NCBI GenBank assembly: GCA_034438135.1
Contig: DAOTTL010000292.1
Location: 1-7,295, forward strand
Origin: Paraktedonobacter sp034438135
GTDB taxonomy: Bacteria > Chloroflexota > Ktedonobacteria > Ktedonobacterales > Ktedonobacteraceae
Direction of reading: 5' to 3'
Length of the DNA stretch: 7,295 bases
A model generated the notes under the pieces. It saw only the letters and a list, made by a program, of their open reading frames with translations. It was not told the DNA's origin and made no database searches. Numbering within the stretch: position 1 is the first letter of the stretch; each line of letters starts with the position of its first letter. Shown here piece by piece: positions 5,902 through 7,295 of this stretch. Position numbers and translations under genes: made by a program.

Positions 5902-7071
5902 GTGGAGTCGCGCAACGTGAATATTCACACTGTACAGTTTGCCCACATGTTAGAAAGCGGCGATCTCCAGAAGCTGCATGATTTTTTATCTCGCACTGCT
6001 TTTGTGATTTCGCATAAGAATGAAAGCATCGAAACCCTCCTCAAGGTGATCTGGTACATTCCTATTAGTAGCCCAACTATTGTTGTTACCAACTGTCCAG
6101 AAAGGGAACGAGAAGATCTCGCGACCGCCCTCAAAACGCGCATGGCGCACCACCAGAAACTCTACCTGGTTCACCAGAAGGATGAGAGCCTGGCTCATCT
6201 CTTCAACCTCTATGGCGTTTCCCACATTCTTGGCGACGATGGAAAAGTCGTCAATGGCAAAGGCGAGGGAATGTATATCGGTACTCTCTGCGCCTATCAG
6301 CTAAACTATCCACAATGGATCATCTTCTACGATGCCGATAATTTTGTCCCTAGCGCACTCCTTGAGTACACAATGGCGATGAGTAAGATTTTTATGTCAA
6401 CACCATCATCTGCGCTCTACGGCGAGGATGATACACTGTTGATGAGGCATCAGGTCGAGATGCAGGGGGGTCCTGATCTGCACAATGTTCGCATTTGTTG
6501 GGCTTCGAAGCCTGAGGCCGGAAAAAGTCTGGAAACCAGGATTATGGGTCGCACGACCAGAGTGGTTTCTCCGCTCTTTGAGTCTTTGCTGGAAGGATGG
6601 TTTGGGATACGTGATCAGACGATCAGTTCGTCCAATGCAGGTGAACAAGGAATGTCTCTAAAGACTGCGATCTCTTTACGCTTCTCTTCTGGCTTCTCTG
6701 TCGAGACCTTTCAATTGCTGGATCTGTTCTTTAAAGCTGTTGAACTACCTGATAGAGAGGTCATTTTTGAACAGTATCTCTCGAAAAGCCCTCATTTTCA
6801 TGAGAAAAAGGGAGACGAGCATATTAAAAAAATGATCGAGGAGAGTCTGGGATGTTTTTTCCATTTCGAGCCGTACCTGCCTTCAAATGTCCAGCTTCAG
6901 TTGCAGCAGATGTTTGATGATCTCCAACTCGAACTCTTGCTTCCGATGATCTATCCCCCACTACTTGATCTGCCTGTCCATCTTCATGGATCTCTGATCG
7001 ATCAATTCAGACTCTTTCATGAATCTGACTACCAGGATATGTTGGTTGGTGAGACAGGTCCAATGATGTGA
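5902..7071 (+). CDS. mpgS: Mannosyl-3-phosphoglycerate synthase (GT55 family)
   Basis: This 389-residue cytosolic glycosyltransferase joins mannose from GDP-mannose to 3-phosphoglycerate, giving mannosyl-3-phosphoglycerate, the precursor of the compatible solute mannosylglycerate. Family landmarks: N-terminal VNIHTVQ, PTIVVTNCPERE (58-69), GKGEGMYIGTL (119-129), the DxD metal and sugar-nucleotide motif in IFYDADNFVP (141-150), SSNAGEQGMSLK (243-254), SSGFSVETFQLL (262-273) and SPHFHEKKGDEHI (296-308). Length matches the single-domain enzymes of about 390 residues, so the phosphatase domain seen in bifunctional versions is absent. The start is GTG at 5902, three bases after an in-frame stop at 5896-5898; GTG at 5917, with GGAG 9 bases upstream, is a serious alternative that removes 5 residues. 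No phosphatase gene (mpgP) is in the window. It is divergent from the kinase; a hairpin element follows 46 bases after the stop. Confidence 0.92.
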   Translation: MESRNVNIHTVQFAHMLESGDLQKLHDFLSRTAFVISHKNESIETLLKVIWYIPISSPTIVVTNCPEREREDLATALKTRMAHHQKLYLVHQKDESLAHLFNLYGVSHILGDDGKVVNGKGEGMYIGTLCAYQLNYPQWIIFYDADNFVPSALLEYTMAMSKIFMSTPSSALYGEDDTLLMRHQVEMQGGPDLHNVRICWASKPEAGKSLETRIMGRTTRVVSPLFESLLEGWFGIRDQTISSSNAGEQGMSLKTAISLRFSSGFSVETFQLLDLFFKAVELPDREVIFEQYLSKSPHFHEKKGDEHIKKMIEESLGCFFHFEPYLPSNVQLQLQQMFDDLQLELLLPMIYPPLLDLPVHLHGSLIDQFRLFHESDYQDMLVGETGPMM

Positions 7072-7117
7072 TTTGTTTCTCTTTCCCTCTCCTTCTTCTC
7101 CTGGGAAAAAGGCTATG

Positions 7118-7289
7118 AGTCATCCCTGGTAACTATTCAGGTGCCCTCTATTCGCCGCCACAGGCGGCGAATAAAAAAGGTGTTTCGAGCAAAACAGGCG
7201 GGAAGCCCGCCTGTTTTGCTCGAAACACCTTTTTACCTGTGGGGTGGGGCGGTTTTGACAGAGCGCCTGAGTAGTTACCAGGGATGACT
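7118..7289. mobile_element. MITE-like element with terminal inverted repeats, copy 2
   Basis: A 172-bp non-coding element bounded by inverted repeats of 26 bp (7118-7143 and 7264-7289) that match at 24 of 26 positions; both contain the CATCCCTGGTAACTA core or its complement. Inside lie a perfect 11-bp hairpin with a 3-base loop (7149-7159 and 7163-7173), then immediately a perfect 29-bp hairpin with a 3-base loop (7174-7202 and 7206-7234), then a G-rich stretch GGGGTGGGGCGGTTTT. No transposase is encoded, so movement would need one supplied elsewhere. I see no clear target-site duplication, and the right flank ends with the window. The right end CAGGGATGACTTATC recurs at 1368-1382. Confidence 0.65.
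7174..7234 (+). terminator. Probable terminator of mpgS
   Basis: The perfect 29-bp stem of the element begins with five A and ends with five T, so it offers a stem plus T-tract about 100 bases after the mpgS stop codon; the minus strand also reads into TTTTTTATT, so it could work in both directions. The stem is far longer than a normal intrinsic terminator and its main identity is part of the repeat element. Confidence 0.4.
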
Positions 7290-7295
7290 TATCTG

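Noticed and set aside
7091..7112. Imperfect hairpin just after mpgS as a terminator
   Set aside because: It has a mismatch, a wobble pair and no T-tract; the longer stem at 7174-7234 is a better candidate.

Overview
The window looks like a chromosomal stretch of a free-living, probably soil-type bacterium of medium GC content. The mix of genes, the generous intergenic spaces and the hairpin-rich repeats would suit a Ktedonobacteria-like member of the Chloroflexota. That assignment is an inference from gene style; there is no rRNA or other marker here to prove it.

Layout. Seven convincing protein genes are present, and all but the last lie on the minus strand. From the left: a short peroxiredoxin-like protein (TTG start, strong ribosome binding site) and a TetR-family regulator upstream of it. 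Near-identical 22-bp palindromes sit in front of both genes, the same distance from their presumed -10 boxes, so the pair looks like a self-regulated redox module. Next comes a non-coding block of hairpins (about 1204-1382), then a tight two-gene operon (VOC/glyoxalase-fold protein followed by a PIG-L/LmbE deacetylase). A calcineurin-like metallophosphoesterase, a doubtful 61-codon ORF and a soluble GAF-domain histidine kinase follow. A 558-bp gap full of dyads separates the kinase from the only plus-strand gene, a mannosyl-3-phosphoglycerate synthase (GT55 family, mpgS), which makes the precursor of the compatible solute mannosylglycerate. The matching phosphatase is not in the window.

Repeats. 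Downstream of mpgS lies a MITE-like element (about 7118-7289): 26-bp imperfect terminal inverted repeats enclosing an 11-bp and a perfect 29-bp hairpin. Its right end shares a 15-base match and a G-rich motif with the right end of the block at 1204-1382, which has the same order of short hairpin, long hairpin, G-rich stretch and end sequence but unrelated stem sequences. The two look like members of one repeat family with a conserved end and variable hairpin stems. Each also lies where the neighbouring gene would need a terminator.

How the genes work together: the firm links are TetR with the peroxiredoxin (shared operators) and VOC with PIG-L (13-bp spacing). The kinase and mpgS are divergently transcribed from one intergenic region, but a regulatory link between them is only a possibility.
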